Of a stretch of 64,000 bases of DNA, positions 40,367 through 50,297 are shown piece by piece. The position numbers and the translations under genes were made by a program. The DNA lies in NCBI RefSeq assembly GCF_002017875.1, contig NZ_MUFV01000003.1, forward strand, positions 94,001-158,000. Direction: 5' to 3'. The DNA comes from Deinococcus sp. LM3 (GTDB lineage: Bacteria; Deinococcota; Deinococci; Deinococcales; Deinococcaceae). The notes under the pieces are model-generated. The model was not told the DNA's origin, did no database searches, and saw only the letters and a list, made by a program, of their open reading frames with translations. Each line of letters starts with the position of its first letter. Position 1 is the stretch's first letter.

Positions 40367-41287
40367 TCAGGCCTGGGTACGCAGCAGGGCGCGCAGTTTC
40401 TCGGTGTCCTCGTGGAAGCCCCGGATGCCCTCGGCGAGCTTCTCGTTCGCCATGGGGTTGGCAGCCAGCGCCCAGCGGAAGTCGGCCTCGGTCAGGGTGG
40501 GCTCGGTGGCGGTGGCGGGAACGGGCGTCAGGGCCTGCTCCAGCGGGTCAGTGTCGGCGGCCAGTTCGCCCAGCAGGGCGGGGCTGACGGTCAGGCGGTC
40601 GCAGCCGGCCAGCGCGCGGACCTGCGCGGCGCTGCGGAACGACGCGCCCATCACCACGGTGGGGTAGCCGTGCGTCTTGAAGTGACGGTAGATGCCGCGC
40701 ACGCTCTGCACGCCGGGGTCCTGCTCGGGGGTGTACTCGGCGGTGCCGGTGTGCTTCTTGTACCAGTCGGTGATGCGGCCCACGAACGGCGAGATCAGGT
40801 ACGCGCCGGCCTGCGCGGCGGCCACGGCCTGCTCCTGCGAGAACACCAGCGTCAGGTTGCAGCGGATGCCCTCGGCTTCCAGGGTGCGCGCGGCTTCCAC
40901 GCCCTCCCAGGTGGTCGCCAGTTTGATCAGGATGCGCTCGCGGCCCACGCCCTGCTCGGCGTACAGCGCGATCAGGTGCCGGGCCTTCTCGACCATGGCG
41001 TCCGCGTCGAAGGACAGGCGGGCGTCCACCTCGGTGCTGACGTAACCGGGTACCAGCCGGGTCAGCTCCGTGCCGATCCGCACGGTCAGCTGGTCGATGG
41101 CGGCTTCCACGTCGCCCAGCGCGCGGGCCTCGTCGAGCAGGTGCGCGTAGCCGCTCAGGCCCGCCGCCTTCAGGATCAGCGAGGGGTTGGTGGTGCAGTC
41201 CTGCGGCTGGTACTGACGGATGGCTTCCAGGTCGCCGGTATCGGCGACGACGACGGTCATCTGCTTGAGCTGTTCGAGTGCGTTCAT
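40367..41287 (-). CDS. tal: Transaldolase
   Basis: The 306-residue enzyme matches TalB-type transaldolases: VVADTGDLEAIRQYQPQDCT, TTNPSLILKAAGL, STEVDARLSFD, the Schiff-base Lys122 in ILIKLATTWEG, and ISPFVGRITDWYKK, with TVVMGASFRSAAQV late. It moves a three-carbon unit between sugar phosphates in the non-oxidative pentose phosphate pathway. It is monocistronic. The ATG at 41287 follows GGAGGACCCC. Confidence 0.95.
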   Translation of the reverse strand: MNALEQLKQMTVVVADTGDLEAIRQYQPQDCTTNPSLILKAAGLSGYAHLLDEARALGDVEAAIDQLTVRIGTELTRLVPGYVSTEVDARLSFDADAMVEKARHLIALYAEQGVGRERILIKLATTWEGVEAARTLEAEGIRCNLTLVFSQEQAVAAAQAGAYLISPFVGRITDWYKKHTGTAEYTPEQDPGVQSVRGIYRHFKTHGYPTVVMGASFRSAAQVRALAGCDRLTVSPALLGELAADTDPLEQALTPVPATATEPTLTEADFRWALAANPMANEKLAEGIRGFHEDTEKLRALLRTQA

Positions 41288-41583
41288 GGGGTCCTCCAGT
41301 GAAGGTCAGGCCGGAAAGGAAAGTCAGGCCGGCAGTGAGATTGAAGCCGGGACGGGCAGGCCCGCGCCGGCAGGGCGTTCGCCCGTACCATACGCTGCCG
41401 GCTGCGGGCTTCAACAGGTTCATGCAGACTTTTGGGCTGCTGTGCGGGCGCCGGGCGGCAGGTCTCAAGAAAACCCATGGATCCCCCGGTGACGGGGAAC
41501 CGGCGCGGTTGATACCCTGCGTGACAGATGCCTGCCCGTTACCCTGCCTGCCCTGACCATCACTCTCCCCGCCGGACGTCCGC

Positions 41584-42528
41584 ATGAGCGGCGGTCTGGT
41601 TGCCCTGCTCGACGACGTGGCCGCCATCGCGCGCCTCGCGGCGGCGTCCATCGACGACATCGGCGCGGCCGCCAGCCGGGCCGGCGTGAAGGCCATCGGG
41701 GTGGTCGTGGACGACGCGGCCGTCACGCCCCGGTACGTTACCGGTTTCACGCCGGACCGCGAGTTGCCGATCATCTGGCGGATCGCGCGCGGCTCGCTGC
41801 GCAACAAGGTCGTGTTCATCCTGCCGGCGGCGCTGCTGCTCAGTCAGTTCCTGCCGTGGTCCCTGACGCCGATTCTGATGGTCGGCGGCGCGTACCTGTG
41901 CTTCGAGGGGGCCGAGAAGGTCTACGAGGCCCTCACCCACCACGATCACGGAGCGGCGGCCGAGGAAGCGGTCCTGAGTGGCGCCGAACACGAGCAGAAG
42001 ATGGTGTCCGGCGCGATCCGCACGGATTTCATCCTGTCGGCCGAGATCATGGCGATCTCGCTGGCCGAGGTGGCGAACGAACCGTTCGTGTCGCGCGCCC
42101 TGATCCTGGTGGTCGTTGCGCTGGTCATCACGGCGCTGGTGTACGGCGTGGTGGGCATCATCGTGAAGATGGACGACCTGGGACTGCGACTGGCCCGCAG
42201 CGGGTCCGGCGCGGCGCGCACCTTCGGCCGGGGCCTCGTGAAGGGCATGCCGGTCGTGATGGGCGCGCTCTCGGTCGTGGGAACGGCCGCGATGCTGTGG
42301 GTCGGCGGCCACATCCTGATCGACGGCCTGGACAAACTGGGCGTGGGCGGCCCCGCGCACCTGCTGCACGACTGGGCGGTGGCGGCCGGGAACGCCCTGC
42401 CCGCCCTGCACAGCCTGATCGAGTGGCTGGTCGAGACGCTCGGCTCGGCCGTCGTGGGACTGGTCGTGGGCGGCCTGATCGTGGCGCTGCTGCACCTGCT
42501 GCCGGGCCGCAAGGCCGCCGCACACTGA
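41584..42528 (+). CDS. DUF808 family inner-membrane protein (YedI-like)
   Basis: The 314-residue protein begins SGGLVALLDDVAAIARLAAA, the diagnostic start of DUF808/YedI. It has several membrane helices (VVFILPAALLLSQFLPW; ALILVVVALVITALVYGVVG; GMPVVMGALSVVGTAAMLWV) and the conserved MVGGAYLCFEGAEK and IRTDFILSAEIMAISL segments. The biochemical role is unknown; some homologues are called putative transporters. It is monocistronic, just before the tmRNA gene. Confidence 0.88.
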   Translation: MSGGLVALLDDVAAIARLAAASIDDIGAAASRAGVKAIGVVVDDAAVTPRYVTGFTPDRELPIIWRIARGSLRNKVVFILPAALLLSQFLPWSLTPILMVGGAYLCFEGAEKVYEALTHHDHGAAAEEAVLSGAEHEQKMVSGAIRTDFILSAEIMAISLAEVANEPFVSRALILVVVALVITALVYGVVGIIVKMDDLGLRLARSGSGAARTFGRGLVKGMPVVMGALSVVGTAAMLWVGGHILIDGLDKLGVGGPAHLLHDWAVAAGNALPALHSLIEWLVETLGSAVVGLVVGGLIVALLHLLPGRKAAAH

Positions 42529-42588
42529 GCGGCACAGCGGCACCCGAGGTTCAGACCGGAGGGCGCGGGTGAATACACGCCGCGCCCG

Positions 42589-42617
42589 TGGACGTTTCTG
42601 CGCGTCCGTGGTAGACT
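42589..42617 (+). promoter_or_regulatory. tmRNA promoter
   Basis: TGGACG (42589-42594) and TAGACT (42612-42617) are separated by 17 bases, a sigma-70-type spacing, with the tmRNA 5' end 14 bases beyond the -10. Confidence 0.65.
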
Positions 42618-42630
42618 GAACGTCCCATTT

Positions 42631-42987
42631 GGGGATGACCCGGTTTCGACGGGGATCGCTGAGCGGGACGTTGCGAGCCGAGGATGATCGTGGGCCTCGT
42701 TAATCATCGGTCAAAGCCTTTAACTGGCAACAACAACAGCACCACCTACGCCTTCGCTGCTTAAGCGAAGCAGTGACCAGGAAGCCCGGCCATTGGCGTC
42801 CTGCGAACTTCCAAAAGATGGCTAGCCTGAGCCGACGCTTCTAAGCGCGGGCGAAATTTAAGAAGCTGGGGTAGAAAGCAGCGTGTCCCTGCGCGACTGA
42901 TACCTGAGATCTAAATCATGGACTACGCTCGTAGAGACCAACGCAATGGGTCTTCGGACGGCGGTTCGACTCCGCCCATCTCCACCA
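42631..42987 (+). ncRNA. ssrA: Transfer-messenger RNA (tmRNA)
   Basis: The 357-base gene starts GGGGATGACCCGGTTTCGAC and ends GGTTCGACTCCGCCCATCTC with CACCA, giving the tRNA-like acceptor and T arm with encoded CCA. The tag frame reads GNNNSTTYAFAA followed by TAA. Pseudoknot-forming GC segments follow (CTTCGCTGCTTAAGCGAAG is a clear hairpin at the tag stop). tmRNA frees stalled ribosomes and tags the unfinished protein for proteolysis. The YAFAA tag end is a normal degradation signal. Confidence 0.97.
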
Positions 42988-43084
42988 CAGATCAGCGCCC
43001 CAGGCTCAGCAGCTGGGGCGCTGGCCTTTGCGCCCCCCGGAGCCGCCCGGCTCGGCCCCGTCGAGGCGCAGGCGAACGCTAAGG

Positions 43085-43204
43085 ACGTTGAAGCCACCAG
43101 TGCGAGACTCCGGGAACACGCCGGAACCTCTTCATTCCCGCCCCGACGTACCTTTCCTGCCCCGCGCCCCGCGCGGTTTACCGACAGGATAAATGCAGTG
43201 TCCT
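43085..43204. repeat. Repeat family C, copy 2
   Basis: It is similar in order and length to 32711-32830 and begins about 100 bases after the tmRNA 3' end. It may be part of a decayed element inserted downstream of the tmRNA. Confidence 0.65.
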
Positions 43205-43284
43205 CAGGAGGCCGAACCGGGGTTCTCACCTCGGGGGTATCCGGGCCCCCCGGCACGCAGTAAGGTCGGTCTGGAGGATCCCCC

Positions 43285-43839
43285 ATGACCAACTGGTGCC
43301 AGAACCGACTTGAAGTCAGCGGCCCCACACCCCTGCTCGGCGCCTGGCGTGCGGCCCAGCAGGGTGCCTCACCCGGGCAGGTCGGGGGCCGGAGTCAGGC
43401 TCTGAGTTTCCACGCGCAGCTGCCTGCGCCCCCGGACGCACCCGGCCCGCACCGGGCGAGGCGCTCGTCCGACGAAACGCAGCGACTCGGCCTGCTGCTG
43501 ACCGGCCACGCCGACCCGACCCCCGACCTCCCGCTGGACAGCGTGTCGTGGCGGATCCTGCACTGGGGCTGCTCAGGTGACGCCGCCCACGTGACTCTGA
43601 CCTCCCTCCCGGAGCGGCTCACGCTTGAGTTTCTGACCCCGTGGGGGCCGCCGCTGGCGTGGCTTCAGGCGGTCGCCACGGCCTGGCCGGCACTCGGGTT
43701 CGAGCTGCGCGGCATCGAGCCGGGCAACGAACTGTACGTGCACGTCCGGATCCTGAACGGGCGCGTGCAGCACTCGGAGGAACGCGCGCCCACCGGGCAG
43801 GAACTCCTCGAGTGGGGCTACGAGCCCGACGATGCCTGA
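43285..43839 (+). CDS. Api92/DUF1281-like protein (mobile-element type)
   Basis: The 184-residue product begins TNWCQNRLEVSGP and has HWGCSGDAAHVTLTSLPERL, FLTPWGPPLAWLQAVATAWP and FELRGIEPGNELYVHV. This is the layout of the Api92/YubB-like ferredoxin-fold family found in phages, plasmids and integrative elements. Function is unknown. It follows the tmRNA, a classic integration site, with no integrase seen. The start follows GGAGGATCCCCC. Confidence 0.7.
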   Translation: MTNWCQNRLEVSGPTPLLGAWRAAQQGASPGQVGGRSQALSFHAQLPAPPDAPGPHRARRSSDETQRLGLLLTGHADPTPDLPLDSVSWRILHWGCSGDAAHVTLTSLPERLTLEFLTPWGPPLAWLQAVATAWPALGFELRGIEPGNELYVHVRILNGRVQHSEERAPTGQELLEWGYEPDDA

Positions 43840-43963
43840 GCGGAGTGGACGGAATCTGCCTGCCTCCGACCGGGTGGGGCTCAGCAGGACCGTGAGGCCC
43901 AGAAGGGCTTTCATGCCTCCCACGCTGCCGGCCGCGCATCAACGGGCCGCGCAGACCCTGTGA

Positions 43964-44116
43964 TACGGACTCCGATTGAACGGCTTTACAAGCCATTCAA
44001 TCGGAGCGGATGCGACTCGTAGAGCTGCCCCGCAGAGTGGGAGCGGGGCGGGTTCCGGACGTGGAGTTGGCAATCCGGTGAAGTTCCGGAGTCAGCGAAA
44101 CAAACGGCAGTTCGTA
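43964..44116 (+). mobile_element. MITE-A copy 11 (long form, 153 bp)
   Basis: It runs from TACGGACTCCGATTGAACGG to GGCAGTTCGTA. The left flank is TGA (43961-43963). The right flank is TTA (44117-44119), which is the stop codon (TAA) of the minus-strand YeeE-like gene, so the duplication is not exact here. Confidence 0.82.
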
Positions 44117-44584
44117 TTAGTGCGGCAGGTGCTCGCGGACCGCCCCGTACAGCCACGTCCCGATCAGCGCGAAGCCCAGCACGACCAGCATGGGCCACAC
44201 GCCCGCGCCCAGCAGCGTGAACACCGGCCCCGGGCAGACGCCCGCCAGTCCCCAGCCGACGCCGAAGGTCGCGCCGCCCAGCACGTAGCGGGTCCAGCCG
44301 CGTTCCTTGGGTGCGACCGTGATGGTCTGCCCGTCCAGGCTGCGCGCGCCGCTGCGGCGCAGCAGCCACGTGGTCAGCATGCCGGTCAGGACGGCAGAGC
44401 CGATCAGGCCGTACATGTGGAAAGCCTCGAAGCGGAACATCTCCTGGATGCGGTACCAGCTGGCCGCCTCGGACTTCACGAGGATCACGCCGAAGTACAC
44501 GCCCATCAGCAGGTATGCCGGGAGGGCCGCTGTGCGGGCGGCGGAGTGCCCGTGCACGCCGGGAATGCGGGTGCCGGCGCTCAC
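44117..44584 (-). CDS. YeeE/YedE family transporter, second half (sulfur-compound uptake)
   Basis: The 155-residue product starts with GTG at 44584, overlapping the previous stop (GTGA). It has helices LPAYLLMGVYFGVILVKSEA, FHMYGLIGSAVLTGMLTTWL and WPMLVVLGFALIGTWLYGAV, and the conserved Cys motif GVGWGLAGVCPGPVFTLLGA. YeeE/YedE (TsuA-like) proteins import thiosulfate using such Cys residues. The two adjacent halves together make one unit. Its TAA stop abuts a MITE. Confidence 0.88.
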   Translation of the reverse strand: MSAGTRIPGVHGHSAARTAALPAYLLMGVYFGVILVKSEAASWYRIQEMFRFEAFHMYGLIGSAVLTGMLTTWLLRRSGARSLDGQTITVAPKERGWTRYVLGGATFGVGWGLAGVCPGPVFTLLGAGVWPMLVVLGFALIGTWLYGAVREHLPH

Positions 44585-45156
44585 CGGATCACCGCCATGA
44601 ACAGCGGGAGCAGCAGGTTGGCGCTCAGGATCCCGCCCGCGAAGAAGGACACGGTGGCGATCAGGCTGGGGAGTTGCAGGGTACTCAGGCCCGTGATGGC
44701 GTGACCGCTGGTGCAGCCGCCGCCGTAGCGGGTGCCGAACCCCACCAGCAGGCCCGAGACGCCCAGCAGCAGCCACACGCCGGGATTACTCAGGTCGGTC
44801 AGTTCGGCCGGGACCAGTCCGGGGCGGACCTGCACGCCGAGTTCCTGCACGGACGCCGCGCCGGCCGCGCTCAGGCGGGTGGGTTCCGGGTTGGCGAGAA
44901 TCATTCCGGCCAGGACGCCGCCCAGGATCAATCCGGCGGCGAACAGCAGGTTCCAGCGTTCGGCCCGCCAGTCGTAGCGGAAGAAGCCGGGTTTGGCCGC
45001 GTCGGGCAGCAGGATCGCGCAGGCGTGGCGCAGGTTCGAGGAGATCCCGAAGGCGCGGTTGCCGATGAGCAGCAGCAGCGGCACGGTCAGACCGATCAGG
45101 GGGCCACCGACCCACCAGGGCCAGGGAGAGCGGAACAGGTCGAGCAGTTCAGTCAT
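44581..45156 (-). CDS. YeeE/YedE family transporter, first half (sulfur-compound uptake)
   Basis: The 191-residue membrane protein has helices around residues 14-34 and 68-88, then LSNPGVWLLLGVSGLLVGFG and the signature GTRYGGGCTSGHAITGLSTL with a transport-type Cys. It pairs with the overlapping downstream half. With TauE, rhodanese and the persulfide dioxygenase fusion upstream, it forms a sulfane-sulfur handling operon. The ATG at 45156 follows a GAGG ribosome site (CCGAGGTTGCCCCC). Confidence 0.9.
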   Translation of the reverse strand: MTELLDLFRSPWPWWVGGPLIGLTVPLLLLIGNRAFGISSNLRHACAILLPDAAKPGFFRYDWRAERWNLLFAAGLILGGVLAGMILANPEPTRLSAAGAASVQELGVQVRPGLVPAELTDLSNPGVWLLLGVSGLLVGFGTRYGGGCTSGHAITGLSTLQLPSLIATVSFFAGGILSANLLLPLFMAVIR

Positions 45157-45248
45157 GGGGGCAACCTCGGAAGGGTGCCCGGCGAGACCACGGGGGAGTC
45201 TGGCCGGGCGGGGGAGAGGGGCGGGACAGAGGGGCCGACGGGCGGAAA

Positions 45249-46043
45249 TCAGTGCGCGCGGCTTTCCACGGGCGCGGGGGGATTCAGGACCCTGGGAACG
45301 TTCGTGGCCAGGACGTACAGGCCCATCACGACCAGGAAGGACGCGAAGCCGCGTTTCAGGGCGTCGTTCGAGACGCTCTTGCCCAGGCGGGCGCCCAGGA
45401 AACTCCCGGCGACGCCGATGACGGTGAAGATCAGGATCAGGTTCCAGTGCACCGCGAGGTTCTGTTCCTGCAGCACCTGCACGTACTTGTAGAACCCGGC
45501 GAAACTCTTGGCGGCGATGATCAGCAGGCTGGTACCCACCGCGAGGCTCATGGGCAGGCCGCCCAGCAGCACCAGCGCCGGGATGATCAGGAACCCGCCG
45601 CCCACGCCGACCAGTCCGGTCAGGACGCCCACGCCCAGGCCCTCGGCGGCGATCTTCAGTGGTGAGCGGGCGTGCGCCGGCCCTTCACTGGCCCTGGCCG
45701 GGCGGAACATCATGACCGACGCCAGCAGCATCACGCCCGCGAACAGCAGCAGCTGCACGACGCCGCTCAGGTGCACGCTCAGGGCCGCGCCCAGGTACGT
45801 GCCGGTCACGCCGGGCACCCCGAAGTACCCCACGCTGCGCCAGTCGATCTGGCGTTTCAGGGCGTAGGGAATGGCCCCGAACAGGCTGATGCCGCCCACG
45901 ATGGCGAGGCTCTCGGCAATGGCGAGCTTCTCGGGTTCGCCCACCAGATACACCAGGACCGGCACGGTCAGGATGCTGCCGCCCGAGCCGAGCAGCCCCA
46001 GGCTCAGGCCGATCAGGGCCGCGCCGATCCACGCGAGAATCAC
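45249..46043 (-). CDS. TauE/SafE-family sulfite/organosulfonate exporter
   Basis: The 264-residue permease has about eight helices and the TauE pattern: ALIGLSLGLLGSGGSILTVP, IPYALKRQIDWRSVGYFGVP and LTGLVGVGGGFLIIPALVLL near residue 140. It likely exports sulfite or a related anion produced by persulfide oxidation. It overlaps the rhodanese gene upstream by 4 bases, so both are co-translated. Confidence 0.9.
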   Translation of the reverse strand: MILAWIGAALIGLSLGLLGSGGSILTVPVLVYLVGEPEKLAIAESLAIVGGISLFGAIPYALKRQIDWRSVGYFGVPGVTGTYLGAALSVHLSGVVQLLLFAGVMLLASVMMFRPARASEGPAHARSPLKIAAEGLGVGVLTGLVGVGGGFLIIPALVLLGGLPMSLAVGTSLLIIAAKSFAGFYKYVQVLQEQNLAVHWNLILIFTVIGVAGSFLGARLGKSVSNDALKRGFASFLVVMGLYVLATNVPRVLNPPAPVESRAH

Positions 46044-46357
46044 GGGCGGTCGCCGGTCGTCAGGGTCCGGCCCTCACGCTGCCAGCCGGCGGTGCCGCCC
46101 ATCAGGTTCATCAGGCCGGGGTGGCCCAGCGCGCTCAGGTACCCGGCCGCCTGCGAGGAGCGGTTGCCGCTGGCGCAGATCAGGACCGCGCCGCCAGGCA
46201 CCTCGGCCTCACGGCCCGGCAGCTCGGAGAGAGGAAGATTCACGGCGCCCGGAATGTGCCCGGCGCGGTACTCGTCGGCTTCGCGCACGTCGATCAGGGC
46301 GGCGCCCGCGCGGCGGCGGCTGTCCAGCTCGTTCGGGAAGAGGTCGGTGTAGGTCAT
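46040..46357 (-). CDS. Single-domain rhodanese sulfurtransferase
   Basis: The 105-residue rhodanese has ALIDVREADEYRAGHIPGAV and the active-site loop VLICASGNRSSQAAG with catalytic Cys. It transfers sulfane sulfur (for example from persulfide or thiosulfate to an acceptor such as glutathione or cyanide). AAGGAA lies before the ATG at 46357. It is first in the rhodanese-TauE-YeeE-YeeE group. Confidence 0.92.
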   Translation of the reverse strand: MTYTDLFPNELDSRRRAGAALIDVREADEYRAGHIPGAVNLPLSELPGREAEVPGGAVLICASGNRSSQAAGYLSALGHPGLMNLMGGTAGWQREGRTLTTGDRP

Positions 46358-46498
46358 CAGTTGGTTCCTTGGGGGGTGAGGCGGGGGTGTCGGCGCACGG
46401 CCCGGAGAAAGGGGCCGTGCCGACGCCGGTCGAACGGGCGGGCACCCGTTCAACCCGGACGGCTGCGAGAGCGGAGGGTTCAGGCGGAATCCGGTTCA

Positions 46499-46631
46499 TA
46501 CGGACTCCGATTGAATGGGCTGCAAAGCCCGTTCAATCCGAGCGGAGCGAGTGGGAGCAATACGGGTTCCGGACGTGGAGCTGGCAATCCGGTGAAGTTC
46601 CGGATTGTCGGCGAAACAAACGGAATCCGTA
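46499..46631 (+). mobile_element. MITE-A copy 12 (short form, 133 bp)
   Basis: It runs from TACGGACTCCGATTGAATGG to GGAATCCGTA and is flanked by TCA at 46496-46498 and 46632-46634. The right TCA is the TGA stop of the minus-strand persulfide dioxygenase gene. Here both flanks changed together, which supports a true 3-bp duplication. Confidence 0.87.
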
Positions 46632-48029
<1,398 letters not shown>

Positions 48030-48064
48030 GGGGGACCCTCCTTGGGCTGAAACTGACCTGAAGG

Positions 48065-48083
48065 TATACCCCCGTAGGGTATA
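48065..48083. promoter_or_regulatory. CsoR/CstR-type operator TATACCC-N5-GGGTATA
   Basis: Perfect 7-base inverted arms with a 5-base centre match the G/C-tract palindromes bound by CsoR-family repressors. For a persulfide dioxygenase gene the expected repressor is the persulfide sensor CstR. No CsoR-family gene lies in the window. Confidence 0.7.
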
Positions 48084-48189
48084 TTTCAAGGATTCTATCA
48101 GCTCTTATCGCGGTATCCGGGGTGCGTTATCAGCCCAGCCGATATCATGTCTGCGGCCATTCCCATGGTCAGGCAGGAGGCCACCCCAC

Positions 48190-49068
48190 ATGCGCGTGAA
48201 CCCGGAACAGCTCGTCACCTTCAGCGTCGTGGCACAACTGGGCAGCGTGAGCCGCGCCGCGCAGGCCCTGAACCTCAGTCAGCCGGCTGTCAGCGGTCAG
48301 CTGCGCGCCCTTCAGGATCAGATCGGCCGCCCCCTGTACGTCCGCCGGGGCCGGGGCGTGACCCTCACCGAGGACGGCGAACGGCTGCTGCCGCACGCGC
48401 AGGCCATCGCCCGAACCCTGCACGAAGTGGGCGAGCAGATCACGGACCTGCGCCGCCGCCCCTTGACCCCCCTGCGCGTGGGCTTCTCATTCGCCCTGAC
48501 CGGACTGGCCAGCGCCGCCGCGCGCCGCGCCCTGGACCTCGGACTGCACCTGCAGGCCGACACCCGCCCCGCCGCCGACCTCGCCCAGGGCGTCCGGGAC
48601 GGCACCCTGGCCGCCGCGCTGCTCGTGACCTCGCCGCAGCGCACCCTGCCGGACCTCGACTTGCACCGTGTCGGCGAGGATCAGCTGCGGCTGGCCGTGG
48701 CCCCCGGCCACCCGCTCGCCCGGCAGGGTTACGTCGCCCCGCACGCCCTGCGCGGCGAGACGCTGCTGTGGCCCGCGCGCGGCTCCGGCGTCCGATTGCA
48801 GACTGAACGCATCCTGCAGGGCGTCGTGCCCGCCCACGGTCTGGAAGTCGGGAGCCTCTGGGCGGCGCTGGAGGGCGTGCGGCGCGGCGACGGCGTGGCC
48901 GTCCTGCCCGCCTCGTTCATGGCGCGCGACGTTCAGGACGGCCACGTGCGCTCGCTGGGCCTGGAAGCCCCCTCTGTGACGGTCCTGCACGTCCTGGTCA
49001 CGCCGCCCGCCGCACTGCTGCCGTCCGCGACCGGCCGCCTGATCGGGCTGTTCGCCGCGCTGCGGTGA
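48190..49068 (+). CDS. LysR-family transcriptional regulator
   Basis: The 292-residue regulator has an N-terminal winged helix (LVTFSVVAQLGSVSRAAQAL, NLSQPAVSGQLRALQ) and a periplasmic-binding-like effector domain (LRVGFSFALTGLAS onward). It is divergent from the persulfide dioxygenase gene and may regulate that cluster or itself. The interval contains several TATC repeats that could belong to a LysR site. The ATG at 48190 gives the family's normal start; the longer frame from 48028 crosses the opposite promoter. Confidence 0.92.
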   Translation: MRVNPEQLVTFSVVAQLGSVSRAAQALNLSQPAVSGQLRALQDQIGRPLYVRRGRGVTLTEDGERLLPHAQAIARTLHEVGEQITDLRRRPLTPLRVGFSFALTGLASAAARRALDLGLHLQADTRPAADLAQGVRDGTLAAALLVTSPQRTLPDLDLHRVGEDQLRLAVAPGHPLARQGYVAPHALRGETLLWPARGSGVRLQTERILQGVVPAHGLEVGSLWAALEGVRRGDGVAVLPASFMARDVQDGHVRSLGLEAPSVTVLHVLVTPPAALLPSATGRLIGLFAALR

Positions 49069-49091
49069 CGCGGCGCACCCACGGCAGGGAC

Positions 49092-49123
49092 GTGACGGGG
49101 CGCTGACAAACCGCTGGCAGACT
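49092..49123 (+). promoter_or_regulatory. Pho-box-like direct repeats and -10 before pstS
   Basis: The hexamers GTGACG (49092), CTGACA (49103) and CTGGCA (49114) start exactly 11 bp apart, the spacing of PhoB/PhoP half-sites. CAGACT (49118-49123) is a -10 candidate only 7 bases before the pstS ATG, implying a leaderless message. Confidence 0.65.
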
Positions 49124-49130
49124 CGGCGAC

Positions 49131-50156
49131 ATGAAGAAGCTTCTGACCATCGCAGCCGCTCTTGCCATGACCTCCGCCTCCGCCCAGGGCAGCGTGACGG
49201 GTGCCGGCGCGAGCTTCCCCTTCCCGCTGTACAGCAAGATGTTCGCCGAGTACAAGGGCGACACCGGCGTCACCGTCAACTACCAGAGCGTCGGCAGCGG
49301 CGCCGGCCAGAAACAGATCACCGAACGCACCGTCGACTTCGCCGGCAGCGACAACCCCATGAGCGACGAGTCCATGAAGGCCGCCCCCGCCAAACTCCTG
49401 CACATCCCCACCGCCATCGGCGCCGTCGTCCCTTCCTACAACCTCCCCGGCGTCACCACGCCCCTGAAGTTCACCGGTAAGGTCCTGGCCGACATCTACC
49501 TCGGCAAGATCAAGACCTGGAACGACAAGGCCATCGCCGCCCTGAACCCCGGCGTCAGCATTCCCCCGCTGCCCATCACGGTCGCGCGCCGCAGCGACGG
49601 GTCCGGCACGACCTTCGTGTTCAGCGACTACCTGAGCAAGGTCAGCACCGAGTGGAAGAGCAAGGTCGGCACCGGCAACAGCCTGAACTGGCCGGTCGGG
49701 ACCGGGGCGCGCGGCAACGACGGCGTGGCCGGCGTGGTCAAGAGCACGCCCGGCGCGATCGGGTACGTGGAACTGGTGTACGCCAAGCAGAACAAACTGC
49801 CCTTCGGCAGCGTGCAGAACCGCGCCGGGAAGTTCGTGACGGCCGACAACGGCCCCGCCGCGCTGGCCGCCAAGGGCGTGGTCATGCCTGCCGACACCCG
49901 CGTGAGCATCACGAACAGCGCGAACCCTGATTCGTACCCGATTGCCAGCTTCACGTACGTGATCTTCTACCAGGAGCAGAAGTACGGGAACCGCACCCTG
50001 GCGCAGGCTCAGGCCCTGAAGAAACTGCTGACGTGGATGGTCACGACCGGCCAGAAGTACAACGAGCCGCTGGACTACTCGCAGCTGCCCAGCAACGCGG
50101 CCAGCAAGGCGAAGACCATCATCGCCAGCATGACCTTCGACGGCAAGAAATTCTGA
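49131..50156 (+). CDS. pstS: Phosphate ABC transporter substrate-binding protein PstS
   Basis: The 341-residue protein has a signal peptide (KKLLTIAAALAMTSASA) and PstS signatures: VTGAGASFPFPLYSKMFAEY, TVNYQSVGSGAGQKQITERT and VDFAGSDNPMSDE, with RRSDGSGTTFVFSDYL and SKVGTGNSLNWPVG later. It binds phosphate outside the membrane and feeds PstCAB. It is first of pstS-pstC-pstA-pstB-phoU and is preceded by Pho-box-like repeats. A hairpin after it may lower expression of the membrane genes. Confidence 0.96.
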   Translation: MKKLLTIAAALAMTSASAQGSVTGAGASFPFPLYSKMFAEYKGDTGVTVNYQSVGSGAGQKQITERTVDFAGSDNPMSDESMKAAPAKLLHIPTAIGAVVPSYNLPGVTTPLKFTGKVLADIYLGKIKTWNDKAIAALNPGVSIPPLPITVARRSDGSGTTFVFSDYLSKVSTEWKSKVGTGNSLNWPVGTGARGNDGVAGVVKSTPGAIGYVELVYAKQNKLPFGSVQNRAGKFVTADNGPAALAAKGVVMPADTRVSITNSANPDSYPIASFTYVIFYQEQKYGNRTLAQAQALKKLLTWMVTTGQKYNEPLDYSQLPSNAASKAKTIIASMTFDGKKF

Positions 50157-50203
50157 TCCGGGGGGTGCCTGTCCGGCCCCGGCCGGACCGCACCTGAACC
50201 CTG

Positions 50204-50243
50204 CACGCGGCGGCCCTCCCTGACCGGGGGAGGCCGCCGCGTG
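50204..50243 (+). terminator. Hairpin between pstS and pstC (partial terminator)
   Basis: CACGCGGCGGCC (50204-50215) pairs with GGCCGCCGCGTG (50232-50243). There is no T-run. A second Pho-box-like pair follows, so pstC may have its own promoter. Confidence 0.6.
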
Positions 50244-50297
50244 CTGTCGCGCCCCCAGGCCATCAGGCCCACCAGGCGGCTGGCCCAGCCGACACGC

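Noticed and set aside
41288..41583. Gap between transaldolase and DUF808 genes
   Set aside because: It was read on both strands; no gene, repeat or clear hairpin was found.
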